NCBI GenBank assembly: GCA_937959265.1
Contig: CALGMA010000019.1
Span: forward strand, 124,001 to 188,000
Direction of reading: 5' to 3'
DNA from: an uncultured Anaerolineae bacterium
GTDB taxonomy: Bacteria > Chloroflexota > Anaerolineae > J036 > Brachytrichaceae
DNA: 64,000 nt
Below, one piece after another: positions 26,159-34,656 of the stretch (its first letter is position 1; every line of letters starts with the position of its first letter). The translations under genes were made by a program, and so were the position numbers. The notes under the pieces are model-generated. The model was not told where the DNA came from and made no database searches. It saw only the letters and a list, made by a program, of their open reading frames with translations.

Positions 26159-28021
26159 ATGAAAAGCGAATTTGCACTTGCTCTCAATCAGATTGGCGCC
26201 GAGCGAAGCCTGCCGCGCGAAATCATCACCAAGGTGATCGAAAGCGCGCTGGTGCAGTCCTATCGCAAATATGCCAACGTGATGAACAGCCAGAACGTGG
26301 CCGCCGTGGTGGATATGGACAGCGGCGATATGCGCGTCTTCGTCGAGAAGGAGGTCGTCGAGGAGGTGATGGATGACCGCACCGAGGTCTCGCTGGAGGA
26401 CGCCCTCAAGCAGAAGCCGGACGCCGTCCTGGGCGACTGCATCATGGTTGATGTCACTCCGAAGGACTTCGGGCGCATCGCCGCGCAGAACGCCAAACAG
26501 CTCATCGTGCAGAAGCTCCGCGAGGCCGAGCGCGACTTCCAGTATGACCAGTTCGTCGAGCGCGAGGGCGAGATTGTCAGGGGTATGGTGCAAAGTGTGA
26601 CCAACGCCGCCGTGGTGGTCAATCTGGGCCGCATCGAGGCCACGTTGCCACGCAAAGAGCAAATCCCAGGTGAGAAGTACGAGGTTCAGCAACACGTGCG
26701 CGCCTATGTCACCGAGGTCAAACGTACCGGCCGCGGCCCCCAAGTGACGCTCTCGCGCACGCATAGGAACTTCCTGCGTCGGCTGTTGGAAGCAGAGGTG
26801 CCCGAGGTCGCCAATGGCCTGGTGGAGATCAAGTCCATTATCCGAGAGCCAGGCTCGCGGTCGAAGATCGCCGTGGCAGCGCTGCAACCTAACGTAGACC
26901 CGGTCGGCGCGTGCGTCGGCCAGCGTGGGATGCGCATCCAGAACATCATCAACGAGCTGCATGGCGAGAAGATTGATGTGATTGAGTGGAGTGCCGACCC
27001 GACGGTGTATATCGCCAAGGCGCTTGGCCCGGCCAAAGTGATGGCCGTACACCCGATTGACGACAAGAGCGCTTCGGTGATCGTGCCAAACGACCAGCTC
27101 TCGCTGGCCATCGGCCGCGAGGGCCAGAACGCACGCCTGGCTGCCCGGCTGACCGGCTGGCGGATTGACATCAAGAGCAGCAGCGAGGCGCTCAGCGAGG
27201 CGCTCAACAAGATTTCGGAGAATCCCGACCTGCAGGTCTGGGTAGGTGATGAAGTCATGCAGGCCCTGCCGGCGCTGCGCGAGTTGCTCGTGCGCCAGCG
27301 CGCCCTGCCAACGGCGCTGACCCCGGAGGAATTTACGCTGGTCAAGCGTGTGGTGGACAGCGTTCACGCCTACGAGGTCGCGCGCCGATCGAATGCCGAT
27401 AAGATCAAGCCCGTGATCCGCGAGACGCAAGCCGAGGAGCGCCGGCAGGCGCGTCAGGCGGCCCTTGCGGCCATCCCGCAGGCAGCCTATGCCATGCCGC
27501 TGGAGGAACTGGGACTTTCCCCTCGCGTAGCACAACACATCATCGCTGCCGGCATCGTCTCGGTGGGACAACTGCTCGAACATAGCGTGCGCGGCGATGA
27601 AGGTTTTTTGGCTATTGAGGGCATCGGCCCCAAGGCGCTGAATGAGATCAAGCAGGCGCTGGACAAGGCGGTCGGTCAATGGAAAGTGGCGCCTGAGTCC
27701 GCGCAGGCTGATGCTGGCGACAGTATCAGCGCATCGGCAGAAGCAAAACTGGCGACGGAACCGGCGGCGCCCAGGGTCGAGGAGACGACGGAGGAAGCGC
27801 AGCAATACTTCATCGAAGCCATGAGCGAAGGTGAGGACGAGGACGAGGGCGAAGGTGAGGCCACCAGTACCAAGCCGGCCAAGCCGAAGAAGAAAGACGC
27901 CAAAGGCAAGAAGCCGACCAAAGACCGCTTGCTCGTCTATGATGAAGAGTTGGGCCGCGTCGTGACTCAGCACTTGCGCAAGCCGGGTCGCTATGGCGAC
28001 CTGGACGATCTCGAAATCTGA
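26159..28021 (+). CDS. nusA: Transcription termination/antitermination factor NusA
   Basis: 620 residues. The N-terminal domain binds RNA polymerase; S1 near 135-200 (EGEIVRGMVQSVTNAAVVV), two KH domains near 210-350 (ACVGQRGMRIQNIINEL and LAIGREGQNARLAARLTGW), then a helix-hairpin-helix region near 450-505 (LLEHSVRGDEGFLAIEGIG). The last 90 residues alternate acidic and lysine-rich stretches and are probably disordered; NusA is usually 350-500 residues. NusA modulates pausing and termination. It heads the rnpM-infB-rbfA-nrnA-truB-ribF series, and its stop is 2 nt before the next start. Confidence 0.97.
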   Translation: MKSEFALALNQIGAERSLPREIITKVIESALVQSYRKYANVMNSQNVAAVVDMDSGDMRVFVEKEVVEEVMDDRTEVSLEDALKQKPDAVLGDCIMVDVTPKDFGRIAAQNAKQLIVQKLREAERDFQYDQFVEREGEIVRGMVQSVTNAAVVVNLGRIEATLPRKEQIPGEKYEVQQHVRAYVTEVKRTGRGPQVTLSRTHRNFLRRLLEAEVPEVANGLVEIKSIIREPGSRSKIAVAALQPNVDPVGACVGQRGMRIQNIINELHGEKIDVIEWSADPTVYIAKALGPAKVMAVHPIDDKSASVIVPNDQLSLAIGREGQNARLAARLTGWRIDIKSSSEALSEALNKISENPDLQVWVGDEVMQALPALRELLVRQRALPTALTPEEFTLVKRVVDSVHAYEVARRSNADKIKPVIRETQAEERRQARQAALAAIPQAAYAMPLEELGLSPRVAQHIIAAGIVSVGQLLEHSVRGDEGFLAIEGIGPKALNEIKQALDKAVGQWKVAPESAQADAGDSISASAEAKLATEPAAPRVEETTEEAQQYFIEAMSEGEDEDEGEGEATSTKPAKPKKKDAKGKKPTKDRLLVYDEELGRVVTQHLRKPGRYGDLDDLEI

Positions 28022-28023
28022 AC

Positions 28024-28329
28024 GTGGCGCGGGTGAGCAAGGCGAAGCATACGCGTTCGGGTGTCAAGCATGTGCCCATGCGCACTTGCATCGGCACACG
28101 CACGCAGCACCCAAAGCGGGATATGATTCGTTTGATACGGACGGAAGACGGCCGTATCGTGATTGATTTGACCGGCAAGCGTTCGGGCAGTCGGGGTGCG
28201 TATCTTTCGAAGAGTCGCGCCGCTGCTGAACAAGCGATCAAACACAAGCGGCTGGAAGCCGAATTCGGCCAACCAGTCTCGAAGGAAGATGAGGAAGCCA
28301 TCCTGGCGTTCTTCAGTCAGTTCGACTGA
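28024..28329 (+). CDS. rnpM: YlxR/RnpM family RNA-binding protein
   Basis: 101 residues starting at GTG. It matches the DUF448/YlxR family with VPMRTCIGTRTQHPKRDMIRLIRT and the GSRGAYLSK segment near residue 58-66. In Bacillus this protein binds RNase P RNA. The chain has the usual length (about 90-100). It is between nusA and infB, which is the standard place. The next gene lies 213 nt away, unlike the usual tight spacing, and the gap has two hairpins. Confidence 0.93.
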   Translation: MARVSKAKHTRSGVKHVPMRTCIGTRTQHPKRDMIRLIRTEDGRIVIDLTGKRSGSRGAYLSKSRAAAEQAIKHKRLEAEFGQPVSKEDEEAILAFFSQFD

Positions 28330-28386
28330 GGTCGAAATGTGTGACCGGTAAAAGTCGGACGCTGAAGCTTTTAGCAAGACTCGAAG

Positions 28387-28414
28387 CAACGCAGGCTTCC
28401 ATAAGCCTGCGTTG
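28387..28414 (+). terminator. Perfect hairpin after rnpM
   Basis: A 12-bp perfect stem (CAACGCAGGCTT and its complement) with a 4-nt loop CCAT. No long T run follows, only TTGTTG. It may be a weak terminator, processing site or attenuator between rnpM and infB. Confidence 0.5.
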
Positions 28415-28450
28415 TTGTTGTCGGCGCTTAGCAGTGCGCAAACGACGCCT

Positions 28451-28505
28451 GGAGTAGAGGCTTGAGCCGATCATCGGCTTGACGACCGGCTCAAGCCTCC
28501 ACTCC
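28451..28505 (+). repeat. Long inverted repeat upstream of infB
   Basis: Two 19-nt arms (28451-28469 and 28487-28505) complementary except one A/C mismatch, loop 17 nt. Core arm GAGGCTTGAGCCG. The right arm ends 38 nt before the infB ATG and 26 nt before its ribosome site, so it lies in the infB leader. Role unknown; leader structure or repeat-family copy. Confidence 0.6.
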
Positions 28506-28542
28506 AACGCACTGCAGAGCGCGGCAAAGAGAGGTGATCCAT

Positions 28543-30546
28543 ATGGCGGTAGAGACGAAAACTCCTGCAAAGAATCCGGCACAGGGCAATCGTAACAGCG
28601 GTCGCAGCGGCGAGCCGCGCCGCGACGCGCCGCGGTCCGGCAGTCCATCACACCCGAGGCCGACCAGGCCAGCCGAGCCAAAGCCGGCCAAGCCGGCCGA
28701 ACCTAAGGTGATCGAACTGCCGGAGTCCATTTCGTTGCGCGATTTGGCGACCAAGATCAACGTCAGCCCGATTAACGTCATCCGCGAACTGATGCAAAAC
28801 GGCGTGATGGCGACCATCAACCAGCAGCTCGACTTCGACACGGCCGCCATCGTCGCGAGCGCGTTCGGCTGGGAGGCGCGACCGATCCCGATCGTAGTCG
28901 AATCGCAGATCCCGGAAGAGGTCGCGGTGACGCCTGACGGCAAACCCGCACCGGCCGGCAGAGTCATGACGCTCAAGCAGCGCTTGCTAGCCAAGGAGCA
29001 AGCCGAGAACGAGAGCGCGCTGAAGCTCCGCCCGCCGATCGTGACCGTGATGGGACACGTGGATCATGGCAAGACATCGCTGCTGGACGCCATTCGTAAG
29101 ACGGACGTGGCCAGCGCGGAGGCCGGTGGGATCACCCAGCACATTGGCGCTTACATGGTGGAACATCAGGGCAAGAAGGTTACCTTTATCGACACGCCGG
29201 GCCACGAAGCCTTCACAGCCATGCGCGCGCGTGGTGCGCAAGTGACCGATATCGCGGTGCTGGTGGTCGCAGCCGACGACGGCGTGATGCCTCAAACGCG
29301 CGAAGCGATTGCCCATGCCCGAGCGGCACAAGTGCCGATCATCGTCGCCATCAACAAGATTGACAAACCGAATGCCAACCCCGAGTTGGTGAAGAAGGAG
29401 TTGAGTGAGCTGGGCCTGGTGCCTGACGAATGGGGTGGTAATACGCTGTTCATCCCGGTCTCGGCCAAGCAGCGCAAAGGCATCGAGGACCTGATTGAAG
29501 GCATCCTGTTGGTGGCTGAATCGCTCGACACGATCAAAGCGAACCCCAACCGCAGAGCCGTCGGCACGATCATCGAAAGCCACTTGAGCAAGTCGAAGGG
29601 CGCGATGGCAACGGTGCTGGTGCAGAACGGCACGCTCAACGTTGGCGATTCGTTCGTGGCCGGCGGCGTGCATGGCCGCGTGCGCGCCATGTTCGACTTT
29701 CGTGGTCAAAGTGTGAAGAAGGCTGGGCCGTCAGTGCCGGTCAGCATCACCGGTATGTCGGAGGTGCCGATTGCCGGCGATGTGTTCGAGGTCGTCGAAG
29801 ACGAACGCACGGCGCGCGCGCTCGCGGCGCAGCATCAGGCCAAGCGCGAGCGTGAGGGCAACGTTCAGCGAGCGACCAGCCTGGAGCAATACTTCGCAAT
29901 GGCCAAGGCCAGCAAGACCAAGAAGATGTTCTTCATCATCAAGGCCGACAACCAGGGGTCGCTCCAGCCGATCGTCGAGCAGTTGCAAAAGCTCAATAGC
30001 ACCATCGGCAGTGAAAAGGGCGAGGAAGTACGGCTCGAAGTCATCCATCAAGGCACCGGCGACGTGACCGAAAGCGACGTCAACCTGGCGATCGCGTCTG
30101 GCGCTGTGATCCTCGGATACGAGGTGCAGGTGGACACGGCCGCGCGGCGTAAGGCCGAGAGCAACCACGTGGACATCCGCCTGTATAACGTGATCTACAA
30201 CCTGCTCGAAGACGTGGAGCTGGCCATGAAGGGCATGCTCGCGCCGAGGATCGTCGAGAAGGTGGTCGGCGCAGCCGAAGTAAGGCAAACCTTCAAGATT
30301 CCCAAGGTGGGCGTCATTGCCGGCGTGCGTGTGACGAACGGCGTGGCCATGCGCAATGCCAAGGCGCGCATATTGCGCGGCGATCAGGTGTTGCATACTG
30401 GGCCAGTGGCCTCGCTCAAGCGGTTGACGGAAGATGTGAAGGAAGTGCGCCAGGGCTTCGAGTGCGGCGTCAGCATCGAGGGCTTCGAGAACTTCAAGCC
30501 AGGCGACGTGATCGAATTCATTGTGCAGGAAGAGCAGACCAGTTAG
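28543..30546 (+). CDS. infB: Translation initiation factor IF-2
   Basis: 667 residues. It delivers initiator tRNA to the 30S subunit and helps 50S joining. The first 75 residues are a short Pro/Arg/Lys-rich leader, then an IF2 N-terminal domain, the G domain with P-loop [12 protein letters not shown] (near 168-179) and [20 protein letters not shown] for the base, then two beta-barrel domains and the C-terminal fMet-tRNA domain. A ribosome site GAGGTGAT at 28531-28538 fixes ATG 28543; a GTG at 28534 would be inside that site. The chain is shorter than E. coli IF-2 (890) but normal for many Gram-positive-type bacteria. Confidence 0.97.
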   Translation: MAVETKTPAKNPAQGNRNSGRSGEPRRDAPRSGSPSHPRPTRPAEPKPAKPAEPKVIELPESISLRDLATKINVSPINVIRELMQNGVMATINQQLDFDTAAIVASAFGWEARPIPIVVESQIPEEVAVTPDGKPAPAGRVMTLKQRLLAKEQAENESALKLRPPIVTVMGHVDHGKTSLLDAIRKTDVASAEAGGITQHIGAYMVEHQGKKVTFIDTPGHEAFTAMRARGAQVTDIAVLVVAADDGVMPQTREAIAHARAAQVPIIVAINKIDKPNANPELVKKELSELGLVPDEWGGNTLFIPVSAKQRKGIEDLIEGILLVAESLDTIKANPNRRAVGTIIESHLSKSKGAMATVLVQNGTLNVGDSFVAGGVHGRVRAMFDFRGQSVKKAGPSVPVSITGMSEVPIAGDVFEVVEDERTARALAAQHQAKREREGNVQRATSLEQYFAMAKASKTKKMFFIIKADNQGSLQPIVEQLQKLNSTIGSEKGEEVRLEVIHQGTGDVTESDVNLAIASGAVILGYEVQVDTAARRKAESNHVDIRLYNVIYNLLEDVELAMKGMLAPRIVEKVVGAAEVRQTFKIPKVGVIAGVRVTNGVAMRNAKARILRGDQVLHTGPVASLKRLTEDVKEVRQGFECGVSIEGFENFKPGDVIEFIVQEEQTS

Positions 30547-30557
30547 ACGTGGGCAGA

Positions 30558-30602
30558 AGGGATCAGGGGGCAGCTCCGGTGTAGCCCTCGCCCCTGTTCC
30601 CT
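30558..30602 (+). repeat. Imperfect inverted repeat between infB and rbfA
   Basis: Arms AGGGATCAGGGGGC (30558-30571) and GCCCCTGTTCCCT (30590-30602), with one mismatch and one bulge and an 18 nt loop. It lies in the only large gap before rbfA. The AGGGATCAGGG wording resembles short repeats in other bacterial genomes, which is an impression rather than a search result. Confidence 0.45.
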
Positions 30603-30619
30603 AAACCCGATCCTAGACC

Positions 30620-30988
30620 ATGAGCAAGAAGTATGCGAAGCGCGTCAACGAACTGATTCGCATGCATTTGACCGACTTGTTGGAACGTGAGTTGAACGAC
30701 CCGCGCGTGAACGGCGCGCAGGTGACGATTAGCGACGTGGAGATCACACCCGACGTGCGGCATGCGCGGGTGTTCTACAGCATCATCGGCGACGAGGCGC
30801 AGAAAGCCGAGGTTGCGCGCGGTTTGGAGAGCGCTGCCGGCTGGCTCAGCCGCGAGTTGGGCAAGCGCTTGCGCACGCGCCACACGCCGCAGTTGACGTT
30901 CGAGTTTGACGAATCGTTTGAACGCGGCGACCGTCTGTCGCGGCTGCTGGACGAGTTGAAGGGTGGCGAGGAGTTAAAAGCATCTTGA
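30620..30988 (+). CDS. rbfA: Ribosome-binding factor A
   Basis: 122 residues, typical for RbfA, the KH-fold protein that helps 30S maturation, near helix 1 of 16S rRNA. It begins MSKKYAKRVNELIRMHLTD and has VEITPDVRHARVFYSIIGDE and ending RLSRLLDELKG. The stop overlaps the first base(s) of nrnA (TTGA), so the two genes are coupled. Confidence 0.95.
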   Translation: MSKKYAKRVNELIRMHLTDLLERELNDPRVNGAQVTISDVEITPDVRHARVFYSIIGDEAQKAEVARGLESAAGWLSRELGKRLRTRHTPQLTFEFDESFERGDRLSRLLDELKGGEELKAS

Positions 30989-31962
30989 TAGTGACCGACC
31001 CTCGTGCTTGGGCGGACGCCGAAGGCTATCTGCGCCGTGCCCAGTCCATCCTGGCCATCACCCATGTTTCACCGGACGGCGATGCCATTGGCAGTTTGCT
31101 GGGGTTCACGCATGCGATGCGTAGCCTAGGCAAGCTGGTCACGCCGGCCTGCCAGGACCAGCCGCATCCACGCTTCGATTACCTCAAGGGCGTGCACGAC
31201 ATTCGCCAATCGGGTGAGGGCGAGTTCGACTTGATTGTTTCGCTCGATTCGAGCGATCTGGCCCGCCTGGGGTCGGTCTTCATCCCAGCACAACACAGCC
31301 GCCTGCCGGTCGTGGTGTTCGACCACCACATCACCAACCTGAACTTCGGCCTGGTCAACGTCGTCGAGCCGGGTGTGTCTTCGACGTCCGAGATCATCTA
31401 CACGCTGCTCCGGCGGATGGACGTGACGATCAACCCCGACATCGCCAATGCGCTGCTGACCGGCGTGATTACCGATACGCTGGCCTTCCGCACGTCGAAC
31501 ACGACGCCCGATACGCTGGCCGTGGCGATGGCGCTGATGCGCTGTGGAGGCAACCTACAGGAAGTCACACGCCAGGCGCTAATCATGCGCTCGTTCGACT
31601 CACTGCGCTTGTTGGGTGCCGGACTGATGAACGCGAAAGTGGAAGGTCGCCTAGCTTACGCAACACTCCCGCGCAAGCTTCGCAAAGAGCTGGATGTGAA
31701 GGAGGAGCGCGGCGACGCCGGCCTGGTGGGCACCTTGATCACGGCCTATGAGGTGGACGTGGCCGTAGTGTTCGTGGAACTGCAGAACGGCGACATCGAG
31801 ATCGGTCTCCGCGCGCAGCCGGGCTTCGATGTGTCCCAGGTGGCGCTTGAGCTGGGCGGGGGCGGTCACCCTGCTGCTGCCGGATGCACGCTGCCTGGCC
31901 CGATGCGCGATGCGGTCAACCGGGTGCTGCCGCGGCTGAAGCAGGTGATCCGCGAAGCGTAG
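30985..31962 (+). CDS. nrnA: DHH/DHHA1 phosphoesterase, NrnA-type
   Basis: 325 residues, starting at TTG (GTG 30991 is possible). GAGGAG 11 nt upstream of TTG supports it. The chain contains HVSPDGDAIGSLLG (DHH family metal ligands, residue about 29-42), then DSSDLARLG, DHHIT near 109-113 and a C-terminal DHHA1 domain with LGGGGHPAAAG at about 291-301. NrnA cleaves short oligoribonucleotides (nanoRNA) and 3'-phosphoadenosine 5'-phosphate. It sits in the rbfA-truB series as in many Gram-positive-like bacteria. Overlaps rbfA by 4 nt. Confidence 0.93.
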   Translation: MIVTDPRAWADAEGYLRRAQSILAITHVSPDGDAIGSLLGFTHAMRSLGKLVTPACQDQPHPRFDYLKGVHDIRQSGEGEFDLIVSLDSSDLARLGSVFIPAQHSRLPVVVFDHHITNLNFGLVNVVEPGVSSTSEIIYTLLRRMDVTINPDIANALLTGVITDTLAFRTSNTTPDTLAVAMALMRCGGNLQEVTRQALIMRSFDSLRLLGAGLMNAKVEGRLAYATLPRKLRKELDVKEERGDAGLVGTLITAYEVDVAVVFVELQNGDIEIGLRAQPGFDVSQVALELGGGGHPAAAGCTLPGPMRDAVNRVLPRLKQVIREA

Positions 31963-31976
31963 TTGCCGATTTGCGC

Positions 31977-32990
31977 ATGGCGCGCCCTATGTTTGCGCTG
32001 CTTGCCCAGATTGCCCCACAACGCAGCACGCAGTACAGCGCACTCGCCAGCGCGTTGGCGCTGCACGAGCTGCGGCTGAGCGCCCTCGGCGAGCGGGTCG
32101 CTTCGATCAGTGCGGTGGCGCTCGGCGGTCAGTCTTATCTTAAGTGCGCGTTGTCTGCTCCGCCGGCGGACGCTGACCTGGACGAGCTCGGTGCGTTCGC
32201 AACGATGAGCGCATTCTTCGAATGCGTCGAACGCCTGGGCGAACGCGACGGCCCGTGGCTGCGACCGCTCGAGACGCGCTTTCGACCGGCTTTCCCGCCG
32301 GAGCTGGCTGTTGCCCGGCGCTATAAAGGCAAGACCAACGAGCTATTCACGCATTTCATGTGCAATGTGGCACGCTTCAGCAGCGCGTTCGCTGGCTTGC
32401 CGTGGCGTGCGCTGCGCGTGTTCGACCCGCTGGCCGGCGGTGGGACGACGCTTTTCACAGCCCTCGTCCTTGGCGCAGAAGCCGCCGGCGTCGAGCGGTG
32501 TAAGGATGACGTTGAATCTACCGTTACCTTCCTGGCGCAATATGCCCGCGAGCAAGGCATCGCGCATACCATGAAAGAGGAACGCCTGAAGCAGTTTGGC
32601 CGGCGCTGGCGGTTCACCTTCGCGGCGGAGGGACTGCCGGCGCAGTGTGTGTTCGCACGGGGCGAGACGGTGCATTCCGTGATGTTGATGGAAGGCGTCA
32701 AGCGCCCACATTTGATCGTCGCCGATCTGCCCTATGGCATTCAACATCGCGGCGAGTTGACGGATCTGCTAAAAGCGGGGTTGCCGGCGTGGTCGGCGAT
32801 GTTGCTCGAAGGCGGCGCGCTGGCGTTCGCCTGGGAGTCGGCGCGCTTTCCACGTGCAGAGATGATCGAGCTGGTCGAGTCGTTCAGCGGCCTACGTGTG
32901 TTGAACGAGCCACCCTACGACCGGCTGGCGCATCGAGTGGACCGCGTCATCAAGCAGCGCGATGTGCTGGTGGCGAGGAAGTCGGTATAG
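31977..32990 (+). CDS. TRM11-like nucleic-acid methyltransferase
   Basis: 337 residues. About 1-130 is an alpha/beta domain I do not recognise; the rest is a class I SAM-dependent methyltransferase. D-P-L-A-G-G-G-T-T is motif I, close in wording to the Trm11/RlmL family, and ADLPYG is the catalytic (N/D)PPY variant with Leu for Pro. The likely target is a guanine or adenine in tRNA or other RNA, given its insertion between nrnA and truB, both RNA-related. It could also be a DNA methylase. ATG 31977 is 14 nt after the nrnA stop and best fits the conserved start. Confidence 0.72.
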   Translation: MARPMFALLAQIAPQRSTQYSALASALALHELRLSALGERVASISAVALGGQSYLKCALSAPPADADLDELGAFATMSAFFECVERLGERDGPWLRPLETRFRPAFPPELAVARRYKGKTNELFTHFMCNVARFSSAFAGLPWRALRVFDPLAGGGTTLFTALVLGAEAAGVERCKDDVESTVTFLAQYAREQGIAHTMKEERLKQFGRRWRFTFAAEGLPAQCVFARGETVHSVMLMEGVKRPHLIVADLPYGIQHRGELTDLLKAGLPAWSAMLLEGGALAFAWESARFPRAEMIELVESFSGLRVLNEPPYDRLAHRVDRVIKQRDVLVARKSV

Positions 32991-33002
32991 AGCGAGCGCG
33001 CA

Positions 33003-33929
33003 ATGGATGGTTTGCTCATCGTAGACAAGCCGCGCGGCATGTCATCGCACGATGTGGTGGCGCGCGTGCGCCGGCTATTGCGCGAGAAGCGCATCGGCCA
33101 TGCTGGTACGCTCGACCCGCTGGCGACCGGCGTGTTGGTGTTGTGCGTTGGCCAGGCTACCCGCCTGAGTGAGTATCTGCTCGGTGAAGACAAAGCCTAC
33201 GAAGGCATGATCAGGCTGGGTCAGCGTACGACGACCGATGACGCCGAAGGCGAGGTCGTCGAGGCGCGCCCGGTGCCGCCGATAACCTCAGAGATGCTGA
33301 GGCAGCTCGAAGCGCAATTCATCGGCGCAATCGTGCAAACCCCGCCTCAGTTCTCCGCCATTCAAAAGGGCGGCCAACGCGCCTACGCCCTGGCCCGGCA
33401 GGGTCGCCAGGTTGAGCTTGAGCCGCGGCAAGTCACGGTATATGAGCTGCGGCTCATGCCGCATGGCGGAAGCGCGGCGCCGGGAGTCAGCCATCTGCAC
33501 ATTGTCGTTCGCTGTTCCGCCGGCACTTACATTCGCGCCCTGGCGCGCGACATCGGCGAGGCGCTCGGTTGCGGTGGCCATCTTGTTGCGTTGCGCCGCA
33601 CACAGGCTGGCCGCTTCACATTGGCCGATGCCGTCACGCTCGATCGCGTCGAAGCAGCAGCGGGTGAGGGCACAGCCGCAGCGTTGTTGCTGCCGATGGA
33701 TCGCGCGGTGGACGATTGGCCCGCAGCGCATTTGAGCGATGATGACGCCCGGCGCTTGCAGATGGGTCAGGCGATTACGTTGCAATCGGCGGCTCTCCCG
33801 CAGGCGGCTGACGCGCCACGGGTGCGCGTGTATGATTCCCGCCGCGCGTTCATTGCCATCGCGCACTGGGACGGAACAGAACTCAAACCGGCAAAGGTCT
33901 TCGATGCAGCTCCTCCACTCGTTCGATGA
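33003..33929 (+). CDS. truB: tRNA pseudouridine(55) synthase
   Basis: 308 residues. TruB makes pseudouridine at U55 in the T loop of tRNAs. The chain begins MDGLLIVDKPRGMSSHDVV and has HAGTLDPLATGVLVL with the catalytic Asp near residue 40. Y-E-G-M-I-R-L-G then SAIQKGGQRAYALARQG and CSAGTYIRALARDIG are the TruB signatures. A PUA-like C-terminal portion is present but short. It overlaps the ribF start by 26 nt, which shows coupling. Confidence 0.95.
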   Translation: MDGLLIVDKPRGMSSHDVVARVRRLLREKRIGHAGTLDPLATGVLVLCVGQATRLSEYLLGEDKAYEGMIRLGQRTTTDDAEGEVVEARPVPPITSEMLRQLEAQFIGAIVQTPPQFSAIQKGGQRAYALARQGRQVELEPRQVTVYELRLMPHGGSAAPGVSHLHIVVRCSAGTYIRALARDIGEALGCGGHLVALRRTQAGRFTLADAVTLDRVEAAAGEGTAAALLLPMDRAVDDWPAAHLSDDDARRLQMGQAITLQSAALPQAADAPRVRVYDSRRAFIAIAHWDGTELKPAKVFDAAPPLVR

Positions 33930-34656
33930 AATCTCTGCCACCGTTCCATCTACGTGCACGATCGGCGCATTCGACGGCGTACACCTGGGTCACCAGCAGT
34001 TGATCCGCGCGATGGTTAGTGATGCGCATGAGCGAGGTGCGCAGTCGGCCGTGATCACATTCTTTCCTCATCCGCGCGTGGTGTTGGGCAGGGCGCCGAA
34101 TCGCTATCTCACCCTACCGGATGACAAGGCCGAACAGATCAACGCGCTGGGCGTGGATGTGTTGGTGACTCTGGGATTCACATTGCAGACAGCACAACTT
34201 ACGGCGCACGAGTTCGTCGAGCACATGGTGGCCGCGCTCGCGCCGGTCAGCCTGTGGATCGGCCCGGATTTCGCGCTGGGCCGCGGACGACAGGGGAATG
34301 CCGCCTATCTCGCCGAACTGGGAGGCCGGTTCGGATTCACTGTGAACGTGCTGCCGGAGCTGAATATGGGCACCAACATCATCTCCAGCACGCGCATTCG
34401 TGACGCGCTGGCCCGTGGTGACGTGAGCGACGCCAACTTGTGCCTGGGACGCCCATTCCGGGTGACCGGAAGCTACGACGGTGACCGCATGCTGTGTGTG
34501 GACGAGCGGCAATGGTTGCCTGCGCCGGGTGTCTATCCGGTGTTGATCGAGGAGCGCATCAACCAGGCGATCTTGACGAGCGACCGGCCGAGCAGCATTG
34601 CGATCGAGCACCCGCTCAGGGGCGGCCGGCGCCTGGTGAAGGTGGAATTTGTATAG
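33904..34656 (+). CDS. ribF: FAD synthetase RibF with degenerate riboflavin-kinase domain
   Basis: 250 residues instead of about 310. The N-terminal nucleotidyltransferase domain (1-170) looks complete: GAFDGVHLGH at 20-29 (HxGH-type) and S161-S-T-R-I-R166. The C-terminal region (about 175-250) keeps LGRPFRVTGSYDG and APGVYPVLI but lacks the G-F-P-T-A-N stretch that binds Mg-ATP and riboflavin, and has no long region up to the usual RLRDE end. So FMN adenylylation to FAD is expected, but riboflavin phosphorylation is probably absent. Its start at 33904 lies inside truB; frames extending to 33739 are shadows. Confidence 0.85.
   Translation: MQLLHSFDEISATVPSTCTIGAFDGVHLGHQQLIRAMVSDAHERGAQSAVITFFPHPRVVLGRAPNRYLTLPDDKAEQINALGVDVLVTLGFTLQTAQLTAHEFVEHMVAALAPVSLWIGPDFALGRGRQGNAAYLAELGGRFGFTVNVLPELNMGTNIISSTRIRDALARGDVSDANLCLGRPFRVTGSYDGDRMLCVDERQWLPAPGVYPVLIEERINQAILTSDRPSSIAIEHPLRGGRRLVKVEFV

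Noticed and set aside
26135-27973. 612-codon reverse frame across nusA
   Set aside because: Antisense shadow in GC-rich DNA; NusA on the forward strand has clear S1 and KH domains.
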